Below are positions 12,662-24,819 of a stretch of 64,000 nucleotides of DNA, in pieces. The position numbers and the translations under genes are program-made. The notes beneath the pieces are model-generated. The model saw only the letters and a program-made list of their open reading frames with translations. It was not told the origin of the DNA and searched no databases. This stretch comes from Callaeas wilsoni (Eukaryota > Chordata > Aves > Passeriformes > Callaeidae), in assembly GCA_013398955.1 (NCBI GenBank), contig VWPU01011629.1, positions 124,001 to 188,000 of the forward strand, in the 5' to 3' direction. The first letter of the stretch is position 1; each line of letters starts with the position of its first letter.

Positions 12662-12681
12662 GGCGGGCGGGCGGGGGCGGG
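12662..12681 (+). promoter_or_regulatory. Sp1/KLF GC-box cluster with G-quadruplex potential
   Basis: Four runs of three or more G (12665-12667, 12669-12671, 12673-12677, 12679-12681) are separated by single cytosines. This fits the canonical G4 pattern with minimal loops and also holds overlapping GGGCGG boxes. It is on the plus strand, the template strand for GAB2. Confidence 0.65.
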
Positions 12682-12693
12682 TCGCTGAGCGAA

Positions 12694-12783
12694 AGGATGG
12701 ACGGAGGCATGGATGGATGGGTGGGCGTAGGGAGGGAGGGAGGAAAAAAAGGAAGGAGGGATGGAAGGATGGATGGGGGGGGC
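12694..12783 (+). repeat. GGAT/GGGA purine-rich microsatellite in GAB2 5' UTR/promoter
   Basis: Imperfect GGAT and GGAG repeats, interrupted by an A7 run and ending in a G run of about 9. The minus (sense) strand is therefore a CCATCC/CCTCCC pyrimidine tract. A second potential G4 (G runs at 12723, 12730, 12734 and 12738) lies inside it. Such tracts are prone to length polymorphism. Confidence 0.8.
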
Positions 12784-15047
12784 GGCGAGCGCCTCCCCCC
12801 GCCGCCGCGGCCGCTCGGCTGCGAGCGGGGAAGCAGGAAACTGGCTCCTTCCCGGCTCACCACGCCTCCGCCCGCCCGGCGCCCCGCCAGCCGTGTTAAA
12901 GACACAAACCCCGCGGGGAGAGGGGCTGTCCGGCCCCACGCCTCCCCCGAGGGGCTGCCGCTCGTCCCTGTCCCCCCCACACTCATACAGTGCCTATGAA
13001 GAAACTTTATCCATGCTGCAGCAGGTGATCTCTAACAGCGCAACGTTTCCTCAGATAAAAAGTACAGCTCCTCCGAAATCTCTCCCCTGTAAGGTTTCAT
13101 TACCCCAGGACCCTTCCCCTCTCTTGATGGAAAAGGTCCTCCTCACCTCGGAAAGGCGAGGCTGGCTTTAGCTCGGCTGTGCTCAGGGGCTTGTGCCTGA
13201 GATGAAGGTGCCATAGGAAAACAAAGAGGTTGAGCAAGAAACAGCCAAATACCAGTGATGCCAAAAACCCTCCCGGAGAAAAAAAATAGCAATAAAAAAC
13301 CACGAGGGGAATCAATAAAAGCTTCGTATTTTATTATTGATTTTTAAGTAATGGAGCAGTGGCCACTGAAAGGGGATTTGACTGCCATTGGAGTCTCATG
13401 CAGACAAGCCAGGTTTTGTATTACAGTGTATTATACCCTGGCTGAGATTCACATCAACTTTCAGATCTAGAAACACTGTACATTTCAAAGCCTGGTCCTC
13501 TCCTCCCCAGCTCAGGCAGCAATAAAATGTCCCTCCACAGCCCTTCGAGTTGGGTTATGCACTAACCTTCCTTTCACTGCACCCTTTAAAGCAAAACTGG
13601 GGCATGGCACCCATAAAAGCTGAGTCCTCTTAGCCCACGCTCACGTGGAAAACACAACCCATTTGCTAGGGATGGATTTCTAAGACCTGTCTCTATACAA
13701 CAGCTCTGCCCCAAACCTGCTTGGGCACATTCAGTCATCCCCGCCTCAGCTTCCCTGCCTGTCCAACGTCTGTGGGCAGGGACGGTCCCTCCTTACGTGT
13801 TTGTGCCGTAGCTGGTGCAATAACAACTCCGTACTGGCTGGATGTGCTACTGTATGTCACACAACAACAACCTTTATATAATGCTGCTCGAGCAGGGATC
13901 TTGCATCACTTCAGAGCAGTAATTGCAACTTGCAGCGCCTCTGGGAGGTAGAAACACCACCTCTTTTCAAGATAGGGACAGCACAGTTAAGCCATATGTT
14001 GTTTATCATCTTTCTGAATGCATAAAGTAGGGGAATAACCCCTTACAGAACAAGTCAGTCATTTGTTAGGAATGTATTTTCTCAACAGCTTTGTTTTTCT
14101 GCCAGTGAAATGCAAAGGCTAAATAGGAAGATTTTTCTACCTTCTCACTACCCAAAGTAAGGGCTTGGTCCTATTCCAGTGCTGGGCAATCTCTGCACAG
14201 AGAGGCTATGCTCAGATCAGCTTGCCCATCTCTGCCAATGCAGTGCATGTGATGGGGCTGAGAGCAGGGGAAGATGGAGAGACCAGTTCTGTGCTGGCCT
14301 CAGCTAGCATCGCCTTATTCAGTGCACTGGAGCCATATCAATTTACACTGCATGAGAGCGGGAGTCTCACCTGCAAACTCTCCTGGGTTAGAGGCACTTT
14401 GTGCATTCGTAGAGAAAACTGTGTCCTGGTGACCTGCACTTGAGAGATCTTCCCAAAACAGAGAAATTTCAGGGCAGCTGGTAAGCTATTGGGGATTTTG
14501 AAAGACTCAATTAAAAACAGATGATCATGATTAATACACAGGTATCGTACAAAAGTATTCCACGGTGCATGTTAATGATCCACAGGTTAGGAATTCACTC
14601 ATACTGACACCAATGCAAAGTGGTATCAGTTTGAATACCAGTTGCAGAGAAACCTGTCTGCATTTTTATGTTAACAACTTCCACCACATGGAGTTGGAAC
14701 TCTGCATTTGGGTGATAGATGTTTAAAGAAATGCTTCATAATTATCATTGTGTGAATTGGAATGAATTATTCTACATGTTCTGTGACAACCCTTGGTTTA
14801 TTACCCTGCTCCCTTGCTGTACTATTCCTTCTCTGCACTCATCCCCTATTCTGAATCACATTTACTGACTTGGTTATATCACAAGATATATCTGAACAGT
14901 GTCCAAAACATGAAGTACCCCTGGGAACTCTTTTTTCCATGCTTTTGGTGATGCCTGACACATGTATCTCAGATTGCTGGAACTTTTGGATGGGAAATGG
15001 GTTGCATTTTCAGTACATTTAGATATGCTGCCGTCTCAGATGTGACA

Positions 15048-15112
15048 CAGAGTCATAGAATCATTAAAGTTGGTAAATGCCTCCAAGATCATCGAGTCCA
15101 ACCGTAATATAA
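15048..15112 (-). mobile_element. CR1 LINE 3'-terminal stub
   Basis: About 65 bp: CATAGAATCATTAAAGTTGG followed by CCTCCAAGATCATCGAGTCC. This is the reverse complement of the extreme CR1 3' end and is a very short truncated insertion in the intergenic spacer. Confidence 0.85.
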
Positions 15113-15935
15113 GCTCTGTGCAGAAAAATGCTTCAAACAAAGATGCTGCACGTGAACGTGCCTCCCCAATTCCACTGTGGCTGTACGCGGAATGGGAACA
15201 GTGAGTTAATTTTGGCATCAGGCTGCCAGATTACATATGATCCAATGCATGTAACATTACAATGCTTTATAATGCTGGCCCTCCTTAAAGCTTTTGGCCA
15301 GGAAGATACACAAATACTACCCTCAATGCCCCTGGGAGTTAAAGACGATGCCTGTCATGAGCACAGCTCTGATTTGGCAGCGCTTGCACGTTCGTAACAG
15401 TTTTTACCAACTTCAAGCTGTTCCTCCAACCGGCAGTGGAGAATGAACTCAGGCTGGCCCCAGCTGACTGCGTAAATCTCTGGAGTGTGAGCTAACAGCC
15501 AGCAGCCTTGGCGGAAAAGTGTGTGAAAACCACATCCCTGTGTTGGAAAAACCCGACGAGGGAGTTATGTGAAGCCATCGAGAATCCATCTCTGCCAGCA
15601 GGAGCAACTGAAGGAGGAACAGCAGAATTAGCAGGCATAGCAGGGGAGAAATTAAGAGATGCCATGTAAGAAATAATATTCCTTGAACGAGGGTAAGGCT
15701 TAGAGCGAAACATTTTTCTAAGTAAAAGCCCTTGTACTGTCTTTAGCGTGCTGGGGTGCACAACAAAGTGCCACTTTCTTCTGCAGAAACCTCTGGAGTT
15801 TTTTAATCGTAACCCTCAGTGTGATTTCTTGTTCATATCTGAAACCGAAATCTATGAAAAATCAGAACTTCTAAGAAAGAAACCACAATGTCCACCGCTA
15901 CTCCTTCCTGCTCCAAATTTATTCAAATGAGCTGT

Positions 15936-15947
15936 GCCATCTGCTGG
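15936..15947 (-). promoter_or_regulatory. Candidate CTCF binding site
   Basis: The minus strand reads CCAGCAGATGGC, a 12/12 match to the CTCF core CCASYAGRKGGC. It lies between the GAB2 CpG island (3 kb away) and the NARS2 polyadenylation site (9 kb away), where an insulator would be plausible. A single-motif prediction only. Confidence 0.5.
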
Positions 15948-18900
15948 CAGACGGGAAAGCTGCAGGCGGAGCAATTCCCCTCCTCGCCCCCAGTCGCTGG
16001 TGCAAGCGGGTCGGGATGGATGGAGACACAGAGCATTTCCTGGGGATTAGGGACCAGCTGGCTGAAACGCTGCGGGCTACTTACCCCAGTCAGGCACAAA
16101 TCCCTTGGAAATGCCCTATACGGAGGTTAATATAAACCGAAACAGGCTGGGGGGGGGTGGTGGGAGAGATGCGGGGAAAAGGCTTGAAAAATCTGCCGTG
16201 CCGCTTGGTGCTCCTTGCCTGCTTTTAATTCTGAGCGAATGCTCAGTCTCCTGAGATCCAGCTCCACAACAATAGGACCTGACTTTATCTTCACGCAACA
16301 GTTCCTGCAGCAGAGCGGGATGGGAGCAGCTTTTTGATTTCATGAAGAATTTTCAAGGTTAAAAAAAAAAATCACCTCTTTCAAGAACTCAAGTCTTTTT
16401 AAGCTTTACACCTTCCATAGAAGAGCACAGCAAGCCTCCCAGAACGACTGCAATTGAAGCCAAACCACAAGACAGTCCTTTCCTTCTTGTGACAGACAGC
16501 AGCTCCAGCAGCGTTGGCTGCTTTCCATGAGCAGAGGGAATAGTAGCACAAGGTGCTTTGATCAGATAATGAGACAGTTTGAAGCGTCTTCAGTACAGTG
16601 TTGTGGCAAAGACAGGGGCATCGGAGCTCTGATGCCTTAATACAGGCTTGAAACAGAGAAGAGATGACTTGCAGGTCAGCAGGCTTCAAGGCACATAGGC
16701 TTGTGCGGACCTGATGGTCCTACTTTGCCCTATCTCTGTTGGAGATCCTGGCCATAGCCAGCACATCCCATCCGGAATGGATACAGACCCCCTGGGCAGC
16801 AAAGGGAGGTGCCTGGGGTGCTGAGCTGGACAGTGTCTGTGGATGCAGCTGGAGAACACTGCCAGTCCTCACACTTGAAGATTATTAAAGAAGTTTTCCT
16901 ATTCCTGTTCAGTCCACACTGAAGCCCAGTCCTACTTCTTTCACCAAACTAGATGGTTAGAAATAGCTTTGCCTGGAGCTGAGCCAGGACAGAACATTAC
17001 TGATGCATTTCTCAGTTCTGGACCCAGGTAGAGTTTTTTTGTGCCTGGCAATTTCTTCTAGGATGGATGAGCTCCTCATGCAAACTCTCCTGCCTGGATC
17101 CAGACACATTTTTGGCAGCTACCTTTAACGTTCCCCTCTTCCTCCCCCCGCCCCCCCAATTATGCTATTTTTACTACAGAAGAGAAGGAAACTGGGAGTT
17201 TTCCCGTTTTTTTCTCACCTCCTCAAAACAGAAAACCATTATACAACTGCTTGGTGGAAAGTGCACCAGGCAATGCTCCAGACACAGACACTATTCTGAC
17301 ATAAGCATAAAGGCCACTTCATCCTTGTTTTTCCCCGATGAGACGAGCAGCTCGGCATGGGAAGGACTCCCTCTACGGACACTATTTGGCACAATGGGGC
17401 TTTGACCGCAGCTGGACCCAGGGCAAGCAACCATAAAACAAATGATAATAAAACAGGCAGGGAGAAATCTCTGCCGGGCTCCCCTGCCTGCTTGCCCGAC
17501 CCCGGTGTACTCTCACATCCTTAGGCATTACTTCAAGAGCAGATGGTGCTCTGTGGTAGAGCAAACGAGCAATTATCCTCCTGACACCCTGCAAGGCCTC
17601 CCCACATGCGATTGCAAGAAGTTACTTCACCCCAGTCTAAGAGCTGTTGTCTGGCTTTTCAGCATAATTGGATGTAATCAAGTTTAATTTGGTTGGTGCA
17701 GTAACTCTGAAGACTTTTGTAACTGGATTACTGTTGGCTCAACGGTCATGTGCCATTATATCTGCTGGCCAAAACAGAAGCCAGAATAAAAACAGATGCT
17801 TTCCCCCTACTCCTCCTTCCAGTGACACCCCTCCAGGATATGAGCTTGCCCTGTACAGCCAATATAATGAACTAAAAATTCTATTAGAAGAAGGAAGTCA
17901 TTGCTGTTGTATTATGTCCAGGCCTCTTCTACAAAGTGTAAATTACTTATAATATGTATCTCTACATTTGTTTACAATTGTTGACCACGCACAATTGCTT
18001 AGAGCTAAAACTACTGGAACACAGACCTACTATGCACGTGAGCTTTTAGAATTATAAATCTTATTTTTTTAACTATACAAGTAGGGAAGATGAGACCATG
18101 AGCAGGAGTGAGTGGCTGATGAGGATGGACTCCCCCAGGTCCTATTTTCCACTGTACACCATCATCTGAGAACAAGAAATATACAAAATGCTGTGTTTAT
18201 AGCAGACCTATAGCTCTACTGCAAGTAATCTATAGGTGAGAGAGGGGCATCTGGTAAATGTAACAAAGCCAGCAGCATAAAGATCTTATTTTCAGACCCC
18301 CCCAGCTGCTACCAGTATTAAATCATAGAAGAAAGATGTGAAAGCCATCATGCTTTAGGTCAAATTTTGCAAATTCAAGAGCCCCTCAAATGCTGAGAGT
18401 TAAGACACACTGATATCCTCCTGACAGATGCTGAGGCCAGGCAAAGAGAGACTGAAATACAGCACTTTTTAAACAGTGAAAATAATCACTGGAGCAGTGC
18501 GTGGAGGGGATATGCCCTTGTGGTTTCAAAGCATTTTAGCCTATCTAGAGTGTATTATATTCCTGGCTGAGATGTCGATTGCATTTTAAACAGACATCTC
18601 CTAGAAGCCTAAAGTGTGAAGAGACTTTGCTGAGATCAGAGTAAAAGCTGCTGTGCAGTTGCCAGTCCCAAATGCTACACAGCAGCCACCCTCCCAGCTG
18701 AATGCTGTTAAGCTGTAGTTGCAGGCATATGCATCTCTGGTTTTGGCCAGATGGCTATTTTAAGTTTCTAATGATCTGAGAAATGAACACTTCATAATGT
18801 TCTATCTCAGATGGTTTAGCACAAACTTTCTTCCTTTTACCCATGGCAGCAGTGTTACAGATGGTATCGGATCTCAGTTAGGGACTGGAGTAATACAGTG

Positions 18901-19559
18901 TTAAAAACATCGTGTTTTAGCATGTACTCCAAGGGCATGGCAATATAATCCTGCCTGGCAAGTCATCCATCAAGTTCATTAGCAAATAGGCTCATGAAAT
19001 TTGTTAAATACTTGAACCTTATACTTCCTAAATCACCATGAACACTAATAATTTATTAATGCCATTAGTAATAATGGAATTTGAAAGACTGTTTGAAGCC
19101 ACTGTATAAACCAGGCCCTCAGATTTGATTTGTATGGTTATTCGAGTTTTGCAGGTGGCAAAGTTCAGCCCTGTAGGGTGATCTGGAAAAGCACCACCCA
19201 TGCATGTTTACAGAGAGGCACCAAAAGCACACCTTTCCCAGAACTCCAGCTGCTGTGCAGAGGCCCACCTCGGCAGCTATGATGCCACATACACGCTGCT
19301 GAGCCAGCCTGAAAGCACATGGTGATTTATTTATACTAAACAACTGCAGAGGTCATTTCAAGTGCTTCACAGAGATGCCATCATGTGAGTCCAACCTGCC
19401 AAAAGGAGACCACTTCAGTTACAGTGATGACAGAATCTCTGCAGTAGGTAAGTGCTCACAGCTGGATTTCCTGCAGCTGCAAACTGGCCACTGGTTACAC
19501 ACCGAGTTTCTGTAGTTTTGAGCAGAAATGGGAGAAACGCGTTCTCAACTCTGACAGGG

Positions 19560-19635
19560 GAGCCTGGAAATCGAACCCTGGCTCTTGCTTCCCTCCACAG
19601 CCTCTGGCAAGTCCCTTCGTCTGTCACTGACCTGG
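19560..19635 (+). repeat. MIR-like SINE remnant
   Basis: Degenerate match to the MIR core: GAACCCTGGCTCTTGC followed by CTGGCAAGTCCCTTCG. It sits in the intergenic spacer and is ancient. Confidence 0.45.
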
Positions 19636-20564
19636 AGCACTCCAGCTGTGTGAACAGCCCTGGCGGCACTGACACGGAGAGGTCAGTCAGCCTTTGAGTT
19701 GTCTATGGTGGGAGTTCAGCTGTCTCCTGCTTAGATGTGCAGCCCATGGCCACGCATTCGTCAACGGAGCAGCAGCAAAGCTGGGGGACAAGCAGAAAAC
19801 AGGAGACCTGTGTATCACAAAAATATGGATCATATGCCTGCTTCACCCAGCTGAACCACAGTACTGAGCAGAGAGAGCCCAGCATGTTCAAAGGGCCATC
19901 AAAGATATTGGAATTATTGCTCAAAAATCACTTTGAAGGTAAAGACACCATAGACGTATTACTAAAAAACATTCTGTCAGTGAAGTATAATTATTTTCCA
20001 CTGTGACTGGAAATCTAGCCTGTTCTTGAAACCATGGCAGATAGCAGGGAATAGTCCCATACTGAAATTTAAGTTTTTACATGATTACAAGGGCCTCCTC
20101 CCAGACCACATTGATTTTTTCTGAACAGTTTGTGTACTTTTTTGCCAGCAACCTGTATGATCAGTGACTTCTAAAAAAACTCCATTCTTTCAGCACAAGT
20201 ATCAGTACATTAACCTGCTGAAGACAGTAAGATACACAGCTATCAATGAAGAGCAAAGAGCAAGATCAAGCCTTGCAAAGAAAATTAAAAATCTACTCTG
20301 TTGGCTGCCTCAAATTATTCAGAAAAAAAATCAATTGTAAGAGTAATAAAAATAAACAGCAGGATTGCTATCTCTGAAAGGCCCCAGGACATACAGAGAT
20401 AGATAAAAATCACCGAAGCACAGTCTAGGATCTTAGAAATGCCAAAAATGCGTTTGAAACCAGATCAGTTGCAAACATCCTGCCTTGCTTCTGGTGTGGC
20501 AGTGTACCCAAAGGCAAACAGGGGGAAGTCTCGTGAGCAGGCGCCAAGCAGGGATTTGGTTGAT

Positions 20565-20690
20565 TTGGGTCAGTTCCATGCTTCTGCCACACATCTTCCA
20601 TAACCTTGGGCAAGCAGATTAATTGCTCTGTGCCTCAATTTCCCGCAGTAAAACAGTGTCAGCAATAAGAGCAACATGGATTCTAAAGTA
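20565..20690 (+). repeat. MIR SINE remnant
   Basis: Best MIR match in the window: TTCTGCCACACATCTTCC, then CCTTGGGCAAGCAG and GCTCTGTGCCTCAATTTCCC in the expected order. MIR is a tRNA-derived CORE-SINE present across amniotes. Confidence 0.65.
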
Positions 20691-23600
20691 ATTTCATCCA
20701 TATTTCACTCACAATAGAGCCTACAGTTTCTGATGTAGCTGGTACCTGATTTTTAAACGGCCACACAGTCTTGTCCCTCTCTCGCCCTTTATGTGAAAGC
20801 TCTCCCTTCACAGCATCTTTTCCGTACCCTGTGTGCAGCAGACACTGCGGAACAGCAGCCATAAAACAACGGGAGCCATAATTTCTTTGAACTCTGGGTC
20901 AAACTTGTTGTTAGCCAAGTCTGTAAGAACTCGTACGGTAAATTACATATGTCTCTTTATCAGCAGGATCATAAAATAAAACTTTACAGCCCTTCTGAAG
21001 GTCATGGCTCTGCAACAAACAGTAAGACAAAACAATAAATTCACCCCCGAGACCACCATTTTTGTGGCTTTGGCAGCTTTGGTTAGATCTGAGGAAATTA
21101 GAACTCTGTCAATCTTTATACAAAGTCTTTCTTATTTCTCCTTTGGACCCATCTCTCATTTCTCCCTAAGTGTAAGGTAAAGGCTAAAACAACAGTCATA
21201 ATGGCTGTTACTGGTTTCAGCAACAGCAAAGCCACATTTATCTCTATACACACATTTAATGGAAACAATGACAAAAGTGTTTCTTGGCAAATTAGTCCTC
21301 TTCACCTCCTGAAGAAAAACACATCTATAAGCTATTCCCAAAACAATCAATATTAGTCCAGCAAGCAAAACTGTACTTTACATTTCCCATCAAAGTCTTG
21401 GCATTCCCTCAAACAAGTGATGCTTTATAAATTACTACTACCAAATAAACCAGAGAGAGAACTGCTGAGCTGGGCACCTTGCTGCTTTTCCCTCAGGTCT
21501 GGGGGCCTGAATGCAGGTAATTTAGCTAAAATCCCTGTGCTGGTCTGCTGACTTTTAAACATTTGGCCCAGCGATGTACCTTTTTGTCTCTGCTTGTACA
21601 GAACGTAGTACAACAGTCCAGGATCTGAACACTGCCACAGTATCACAACATAAATCATAAGGGAGAGAACAGCAATCTCTACTCCTACCTTCAGAGTGTG
21701 CATTTGCTCTCCTGTGGATTTAAAAACGAGAAGACTGAAACATGGTGTTAGTTCTGCAGGTATTATTTTTTCAATTAAAAATAGAGTACTTTGGGATACT
21801 TTGATCTTACACATTAAAAAAATTAAGTGAAGGGATTATCTGATATTCTTGAAGTGAAAAAAACAGACGTTTTCCTCTAAACACTCTTCTGAGAGGCTGG
21901 CATTTAGTTATGCAAAGTTTATGGTGTAGCTCTTTTATCTCCCATCACTCTGTTCTAATGCTGCAAAGCTACCGACGCAGTAATCAATGACACTCATTCT
22001 TTCCTCTGAAGCTCAAAGTGAGGACAAACTTGAAAAGAGGCAAGCACTGGCTGCTGAGGAACTGAAACTTCAAGAAATACTTACCAAAATGATGCTAGCA
22101 GAGACAGTACTGGTCACCTGGGCTTGAGAGCTGACTGCTTATCGCAATAAAAACACCCCAGTGTCAGCTACTGCACTGCATGGTCAGCCTAAGCAGTGAC
22201 TCCTATGTGCAAAGACTAACAGCTTTTTATTTGAAGAAGTGTCACAGTTTTTATCTGGCTTCAGTCACTGTCAGGGTGCAGACTCCAGGAGAAGATGTAG
22301 CAAGGAAAGCTGCTTAAATTGAGAAAATCTTGGTGCATTTCCCTGCTTACATATTGAAGAGAAATGAACTCCTTGTCCTCCAGATTAACTTCCGTTTCGT
22401 TCTAGGAAGGGAGATTCAAAGGAAATACATGACATTCCACATGGAAATCCCAGAAAAAACATGTTGCATTCCTTGGCAATACCAGTCCATGTTATATATA
22501 CATAGGCCGAGGTGAACAATGCCAGCCTGGAGAGAAACAGTGGCTCCCACCCTTGCTGGCTACCCATAAATCAAGTTTCTCACAAGAACGCCAATCTCGG
22601 TACTAACCCTGAGCAGTGTCATAACACACAGGGCCTCAGCCTCTTCTCTCTCTCACCGCTAGCAAAACCAGCACATGTTGAAGGCTGTTACCAAAACCAG
22701 ACAACCTTTCCTTCCCCTTCTAAGCCATCTGGTTAAGCCTCTCTTGGGGCAACCCTGGCCAGCTCCTGCTTCATCTGCCAAATTACCAGGGGTAGTTTTC
22801 TTGAGCTTTCAGACCCAAGGGAAATGTTACCTTAGCTCACTGGATACCCAGCTCATCAAGCACCTTGAAAGGAACCAGGACACGTAGAAGACTGGGGAGA
22901 CTGCTCCTCATGGACACTTAGTTGGAAACACACAAAAAACCACTCACAGTGCATCCTTGTTACTTCTTTCTTACTTACATCTACCTATCTACAAATCAAA
23001 GGTTCAACCTTTACCTTCAGTCCTGCAACAACCTCTGAAAAGGGCAAAGAACGAAAGGTGGATTAGACCAGTTCCTTGTTCTTGCTGTGTCACCCTGACA
23101 GCCACTCTGCAAACCTGTTTGAAGCAGTTGTGTCCTTCCCTGTAACTTGTGACTAATGCCACATTAACCTAGAACTTTTTGGCACCTTCCATTGTCTTCT
23201 TTTTCACATCTCGTTTTTCACCTGCCACTGTTTAGCCCCGCCTTGCCCATTAGATGTGGCATCTCCGAGTGGGATCAACAACCTCCCGCTGGTGCCAAAA
23301 CCAACACAGGCAGCCCAGAGCTGCTGTTGGGGACTGACAGCAGAGTGGACAGGAGATGTTTTGCCATTGCCCCACTCTCTTCTCAGAAGATGGGCTTCCA
23401 GTTCAGGCACTCTCATTTAGAGCGACTATGACAGAATCAGTGACTAAGGATGTCGATAAGGACACCTGCTCATTTCAAGTTATTTAGGGAACATGCTATG
23501 GATGGGGCTGTTTGGCAGCTGTACTCTTTCCACATCTTTCTGCAGAGAGAAGTAATTCCAAAACATAAAGGCCAGCAATAACACTTAAGACAACATACTA

Positions 23601-24254
23601 AAGGAGAGATGGTCCAAATGCAGGAAGATACTTGGGTATCTGATGCAGGAACTTCTCAGTGGTTTCAAAGGGAAGGCAGGTGCTCGAACCGTTTTGTGGA
23701 ACCAGACTTGCCAACTCAGGGCTGTACTGGGAAATGCAAACCAGCAAACGCACAATTAACACCTGCCTAATCAAGTGAATGAAGGAGACATGAAAAAGTC
23801 TTGATATGCAGGAGATGTCTCAGTGCATGCAAGAAACCCCCCAAAGTAGTGACCTCACGGTTATGTTGGTTGCATGATCATAACAGGTAAAAACCCCAGC
23901 CATGGAGCACACCGAGACATGGCAGGTGCCACATGATGTAAACAGGTATTTTTAGATACTGCAGGTGCAGTACTACACAGCCTTACCAGAGAGAACTGTG
24001 ACTGCAGTATTACCAGTGCAATCCTAGTTGATTACTATTTTTCAATCTCTTCCATCTACTTGGAAAAGAAGTCTTCAGAGCTGTCCTGCAGCCACTTCTC
24101 ATAGTGTTTGCCACACAGGATTCAGCAGCAGTAAGGCCACTACCTTGCTTTTCCTCTTTATATACATTGTTTATAGTCCAGCCCTAGTGGGCTCCAGAGT
24201 AGCAAGCACTATGCAAATGATCATTTGCTGGATTGTGGTAATTTGGAAGGGAAG

Positions 24255-24380
24255 AAGGATGCTGGGAACCTTCAATTCAAGTCCCAGATAAATCACTGGT
24301 TTCCATTTGCCTTAGGCAAGTCACTTGGTTGTCTCATAATACTGTCTTCAAAACAGAAATGAATATTCCTTTACCTGGCA
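24255..24380 (+). repeat. MIR SINE remnant
   Basis: Contains CCTTAGGCAAGTCACTTGG followed by a diverged CTGTCTTCAAAACAG segment, in MIR order. It lies about 450 bp beyond the NARS2 polyadenylation site. Confidence 0.6.
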
Positions 24381-24609
24381 GAGAAGCTGAGAGCACAAAC
24401 CCATTAGAGACTGCCAAGGAGTTCAGATCCTATAGTGACAAGCAATTACTTAATACATAGCAATGCTTAGGAGCATCTGTTGGTTGTTTCACAATAAAGA
24501 CCAAATATAGACTGCTTGGTCTGATGAGCACGAGAGATTTTCTAAATAACAACAGAAAAGCAAAGCAACAACAAAACCCCACTATGAACTGCAAGCTGGC
24601 TCCGGAGAG

Positions 24610-24628
24610 ATGGATGGATGGATGGACT
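24610..24628 (+). repeat. (GGAT)4 microsatellite
   Basis: Four GATG/GGAT units in tandem in intergenic sequence. Short and probably of no functional consequence. Confidence 0.8.
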
Positions 24629-24819
24629 CTCATCTAACTGAACATTTCTGTCTGCTATGAATGTGCTTTTTGAAGATAGAAAATAGATACCTTCTGCAGA
24701 AGTTGTGCAACTAATTTGGTTATACAGAAAACGAAACCTTTATCAAAGACACTGAAGGAAGCTCTCTGATGCTGGGAGCTACAGTTTTATAACAGAAGAA
24801 GAAACCATACAGAGTTATA

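Larger units (their letters stand above)
12165..12980. other. CpG island spanning GAB2 exon 1
   Basis: About 0.8 kb of dense G+C with many CpG dinucleotides and repeated GGCGG, GCCGC and CGCGG words, starting inside the beginning of GAB2 intron 1, covering exon 1 and extending upstream. It is the only such island in the window, so NARS2's own promoter is not present here. Confidence 0.88.
12599..12985 (-). promoter_or_regulatory. GAB2: GAB2 5' UTR and proximal promoter inside CpG island
   Basis: Directly upstream of the GAB2 start codon the sequence is extremely GC-rich with dense CpG, while flanking DNA is AT-rich and CpG-poor. A run of overlapping GC boxes (Sp1/KLF sites) lies at 12662-12681, 64-83 bp upstream of the ATG. 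No TATA box is evident, as usual for a housekeeping-type CpG promoter with dispersed start sites. The exact transcription start cannot be read from sequence. Open reading frames here on both strands are composition artefacts of stop-poor GC-rich DNA. Confidence 0.75.
12990..24815. other. Intergenic spacer between GAB2 promoter and NARS2 3' end
   Basis: About 12 kb with no recognisable coding exon on either strand. Frames of 60-130 codons occur but resemble no family and lack splice or codon signatures. It contains a CR1 tail (15048-15112), MIR-like remnants, C- and G-homopolymer tracts (17142-17157; 16147-16166), a perfect CTCF core match (15936-15947) and an AT-rich homeodomain-site cluster (19040-19080). 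Confidence 0.75.

Noticed and set aside
12059..13171. Several long frames on both strands over the GAB2 CpG island
   Set aside because: GC-rich DNA has few stop codons. Only the 24-codon GAB2 start is supported by homology and a donor site.
13900..14000. Possible reverse-oriented MIR
   Set aside because: Weak similarity around GGGAGGTAGAAACACCACCT only; too short and diverged to call.
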